A DNA stretch of 57,268 nucleotides. Source: Chitinophagaceae bacterium (GTDB lineage: Bacteria > Bacteroidota > Bacteroidia > Chitinophagales > Chitinophagaceae). Below the pieces are notes generated by a model. That model had not been told where the DNA came from. It was given only the letters and a program-made list of their open reading frames with translations, and ran no database searches. The stretch is from NCBI GenBank assembly GCA_028288585.1, contig JAQBNL010000024.1:1-57268 (forward strand), given 5' to 3'. Shown here in pieces: positions 54,857 through 57,268 of this stretch; position 1 is the first letter of the stretch, and every line of letters begins with the position of its first letter. A program made the position numbers and the translations under genes.

Positions 54857-54923
54857 CAAGCATCGGGGTTTCACGGTTAGTTACTTTAGTTGTAAATTTA
54901 TACTGTGAAAACCCCGCTGGGAC
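54857..54923. repeat. Right REPIN
   Basis: CATCGGGGTTTCAC and GTGAAAACCCCGCTGGGAC are near-complementary ends of a hairpin 67 bases long. It is the inverted partner of the left REPIN and ends 12 bases before the korA stop. Confidence 0.8.
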
Positions 54924-54935
54924 ACTAATAATTAA

Positions 54936-56780
54936 TTACAACAACTTCTTCACCTCCTCCACTATTTCATGTTTGGTAAAAGGTATACCCATTATTTTAT
55001 GATAGCCTTTGGCATCAACCAAATATTGGTCACGGATAATTTTTATAAGCTGGCCATTGTTGAGTTCAGGAATTAAAACATGCTCAAAGTTCTTAATGAT
55101 GTCTCCAAGGTTTTTAGGGAATGGGCGTACATAACGCAGGTGTGCATGTGAAACCTGGTAGCCTTCTGCCAATAAATCAATAACTGCACTTTTTATAGAG
55201 CCATAAGTGCTTCCCCATCCAAGCACTAATACTTTTCCTTTTTCAGGACCATTATCCAACTTTTGTTCAGGAATATAATCAGCGATCTTATCAACTTTTT
55301 CCTGCCGTATCTTAACCATCATCTGGTGATTATCCGGATCGTAGGAAACATTGCCTGTGATGTTTTGTTTTTCCAAACCGCCTACTCTATGCTCCAGACC
55401 TGCTGTGCCCGGTATAGCCCATGGACGAACTAATTTTTCATCTCTTAAATATGGCTGAAAAGTTTCTTCATGATGCCCGAGCTCTTTTTTAAAGTTCACT
55501 TCAATAGGCGGCAATTCATCGCTCTGTGGAAATTTCCACGGCTCTGCACCATTGGCAATATAACCATCGCTTAAAAATATTACAGGCGTCATGTGCTGCA
55601 CTGCAATCCGCACCGCTTCATACACAGCGCTGAAACAATCACTTGGTGTTGATGCAGAAACTATCGGCATCGGGCATTCTCCATTTCTACCATAATATGC
55701 CTGCAGCAAATCACTCTGCTCTGTCTTGGTTGGTAATCCTGTTGATGGTCCTCCACGCTGGATGTTACAAATGAGTAAAGGAATTTCCAGCATCACTGCA
55801 AGTCCCATTGCTTCTGCTTTTAATGCCATTCCCGGCCCGCTTGTAGAAGTAACACCAAGGCTACCTCCATACGCTGCACCAATTACAGATGTTATTGCAG
55901 ATATCTCATCTTCTGCCTGGAAAGTTTTTACACCAAACGCTTTATGACGGCTTAGTTCATGTAAAATATCGCTGGCAGGTGTGATAGGATAAGAGCCTAA
56001 AAATAATTGCAGTCCGCTCTTTTGCGAAGCAGCAATTAAACCATAAGACAATGCCTGGTTACCCATAATGCTGCGGTAATTTCCGGCAGGCATCTTTGCT
56101 TTTTCTACCGAGTATCTTGTGGTGAAAGTTTCAGTTGTGTCACCAAAATTGTAACCCGCCTGTAAAACTTTTATGTTGCTGTTTAATATATCTTCCTTCT
56201 TACCAAACTTTTCTTTTAAAAACTGGATGGTATTATCAAGGCTCCGGTTATACATCCAATAAAGAAATCCCAGTACAAACATATTCTTTGCCCTGTCCTT
56301 TTCTTTGGTGCCCATTTCAAATTCCTTTAGCGCCTCCCTCGTCATTTTGGTTACATCCATCTTTATCACTTCGTAACCTTCAAGGCTTCCATTTTCTAAA
56401 GGATTAACGCCATCAGGGTAATTGGCGAGACGTAAATTCTTTGCATCAAAGCCATCAACGTTTACAATTATTTTTCCATTTCTTTTTAATCCTTTAAGAT
56501 TTGTTTTGAGAGCTGCTGCATTCATTGCCACCAATACATCGCATGCATCACCGGGAGTAAATATCCTGTCGCTGGAAAATCGAAGCTGGTAGCCGGAAAC
56601 ACCGGGAAGTGTTCCTTGCGGCGCTCTTATCTCTGCAGGAAAATCAGGAAAGGTTGCCAGGTCAATGCCCAGCATTGCGGTATTATTGGTGAACTGGCTG
56701 CCGGTCAATTGCATTCCGTCGCCTGAGTCTCCGGCAAATTTTATCACCACGTCCTGTAAAACTTCTTCTTTTGTTTGCAT
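54936..56780 (-). CDS. korA: 2-oxoacid:acceptor oxidoreductase, alpha subunit (KorA-like, fused gamma-alpha)
   Basis: The 614-residue subunit oxidises 2-oxoglutarate or a related acid to its CoA ester with ferredoxin as electron acceptor. The N-terminal gamma-type part has VIKFAGDSGDGMQLTGSQF and FPDFPAEIRAPQGTLPG. The alpha part has GNQALSYGLIAASQKSGLQL, YPITPASDILHELS, GAAYGGSLGVTSTSGPGMAL and GPSTGLPTKTEQSDL. The beta subunit (TPP-binding) usually lies directly next to it; here the RAYT element and nth follow instead. Confidence 0.92.
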   Translation of the reverse strand: MQTKEEVLQDVVIKFAGDSGDGMQLTGSQFTNNTAMLGIDLATFPDFPAEIRAPQGTLPGVSGYQLRFSSDRIFTPGDACDVLVAMNAAALKTNLKGLKRNGKIIVNVDGFDAKNLRLANYPDGVNPLENGSLEGYEVIKMDVTKMTREALKEFEMGTKEKDRAKNMFVLGFLYWMYNRSLDNTIQFLKEKFGKKEDILNSNIKVLQAGYNFGDTTETFTTRYSVEKAKMPAGNYRSIMGNQALSYGLIAASQKSGLQLFLGSYPITPASDILHELSRHKAFGVKTFQAEDEISAITSVIGAAYGGSLGVTSTSGPGMALKAEAMGLAVMLEIPLLICNIQRGGPSTGLPTKTEQSDLLQAYYGRNGECPMPIVSASTPSDCFSAVYEAVRIAVQHMTPVIFLSDGYIANGAEPWKFPQSDELPPIEVNFKKELGHHEETFQPYLRDEKLVRPWAIPGTAGLEHRVGGLEKQNITGNVSYDPDNHQMMVKIRQEKVDKIADYIPEQKLDNGPEKGKVLVLGWGSTYGSIKSAVIDLLAEGYQVSHAHLRYVRPFPKNLGDIIKNFEHVLIPELNNGQLIKIIRDQYLVDAKGYHKIMGIPFTKHEIVEEVKKLL

Positions 56781-56792
56781 ATAGTAATCTTA

Positions 56793-56800
56793 CAAATTTA
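56793..56800 (-). promoter_or_regulatory. TAnnTTTG box before korA
   Basis: TAAATTTG on the minus strand lies 12 bases before ATG 56780. Confidence 0.45.
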
Positions 56801-56947
56801 AAAAGATAAAGTGTGTAAAAGTAATTTTGTTTTTAGGGTAGCGGTTGGTGGGGAACTGGCCGTGGAGTATGGTATAAAAAAGAATTAACTAAGCATTTAT
56901 AAAAGTGAGTTCTATTTTTTATAATTTTAATCTCTAAATTTTATACA

Positions 56948-57268
56948 ATGGCATTATTTAAATCAGGTAACCCGGCTTTATCAGAAAAAAACTTTCAAAA
57001 TACAATTGCTATAGATCCTACGCAGGCAATGACGGTTAGGGGAACATTAAACAAGTTTGGTTTTTTGTTTTTGATGGTGATGGGAACAGCTTTTTATTCA
57101 TGGAAAGAATTTAATGGCGGTGGTAATGTTGTGCCATTAATATGGACAGGTGTAATAGGCGGACTTATTGTTGCTATGGTAATAATTTTTAAAAAAGAAT
57201 GGGCTCCGTTTTTAGCACCTGCATATGCTTTGCTGGAAGGATTATTTTTAGGTGCCATCTCTGCAATT
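56948..57268 (+). CDS. Bax inhibitor-1/YccA-like membrane protein, 3' truncated
   Basis: The first 107 residues are visible before the window ends. MALFKSGNPALSEKNFQN leads into three hydrophobic segments (FGFLFLMVMGTAFYSW, VPLIWTGVIGGLIVAMVIIF, FLAPAYALLEGLFLGAISA). The APAYALLEGLFLGAIS block is typical of the YccA/Bax inhibitor-1-like family in Bacteroidetes. Function of bacterial members is not settled. Confidence 0.85.
   Translation, partial: MALFKSGNPALSEKNFQNTIAIDPTQAMTVRGTLNKFGFLFLMVMGTAFYSWKEFNGGGNVVPLIWTGVIGGLIVAMVIIFKKEWAPFLAPAYALLEGLFLGAISAI

Larger units (their letters stand above)
54151..54923. mobile_element. RAYT-REPIN element
   Basis: A RAYT transposase gene is flanked by two nested sets of perfect inverted repeats: GTCCCAGCGGGGTTTTCA (54151-54168) with its complement at 54906-54923, and TGAAACCCCGATGCTTG (54210-54226) with its complement at 54857-54873. 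The whole unit is 773 bp, lies between nth and korA and carries only the transposase. Confidence 0.85.

Overview
The window is chromosomal DNA of a Bacteroidetes bacterium, most probably a member of the Chitinophagaceae. The reasons are gliding genes (gldJ beside murF, and gldA), a protein with a type IX secretion tail, PorT-like and TonB-dependent outer-membrane proteins, a fused isobutyryl-CoA mutase, small lipoproteins typical of the phylum, and promoter boxes of the Bacteroidetes type TAnnTTTG. The family-level call is an inference.

Layout. 0-4.5 kb: end of gldJ, murF and a beta-propeller protein, then a tRNA-Ser(GGA) gene. 5-9.7 kb: a small basic protein, a DUF763 protein with a possible sliding-clamp motif, and three oxidoreductases (aldo/keto reductase, OYE-family enzyme, zinc alcohol dehydrogenase). 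9.8-16.4 kb: envelope region with a duplicated divergent pair (glycine-zipper lipoprotein / NTF2-like lipoprotein) around a Tat-type amidase and a DUF3943 protein. 16.5-26 kb: the main accessory region, a candidate defence island. It holds a Vsr-type endonuclease and then eight tightly packed genes: an XRE controller with a perfect palindromic operator, a C5-cytosine DNA methyltransferase, a protein with two GHKL ATPase domains (the second histidine-kinase-like), a receiver-domain protein, a second GHKL/MORC-like ATPase and three proteins I cannot assign. 26-29 kb: XRE regulator, a possible RNase-toxin-like protein, small proteins and a DJ-1/PfpI protein.

29-44 kb: metalloprotease, beta-barrel protein, lamin-tail T9SS cargo, peptidoglycan amidase, icmF, rsmA, pdxA, and a five-gene operon from a TonB-dependent receptor to a winged-helix regulator. 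44-57 kb: mostly housekeeping genes (radA, comF-like, glutathione peroxidase-like, holB, ricT, gldA, eno, divIC-like, nth, korA), broken by a RAYT transposase flanked by REPIN-type inverted repeats. The window ends inside a Bax inhibitor-1 family gene.

How the parts work together. The island at 16.5-26 kb reads as a regulated modification system: controller plus operator, methyltransferase, mismatch repair of deaminated methylcytosine (Vsr), and a signalling/ATPase module that may be the restriction or sensing arm. No classical restriction nuclease or helicase is recognisable in it. Two regulatory themes recur elsewhere. TAnnTTTG boxes lie 4-5 bases before the ATG of several genes and suggest leaderless mRNAs. 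A TGGCAtaatt...TG box, resembling a sigma-54 -24/-12 promoter, precedes several small or stress-type genes.
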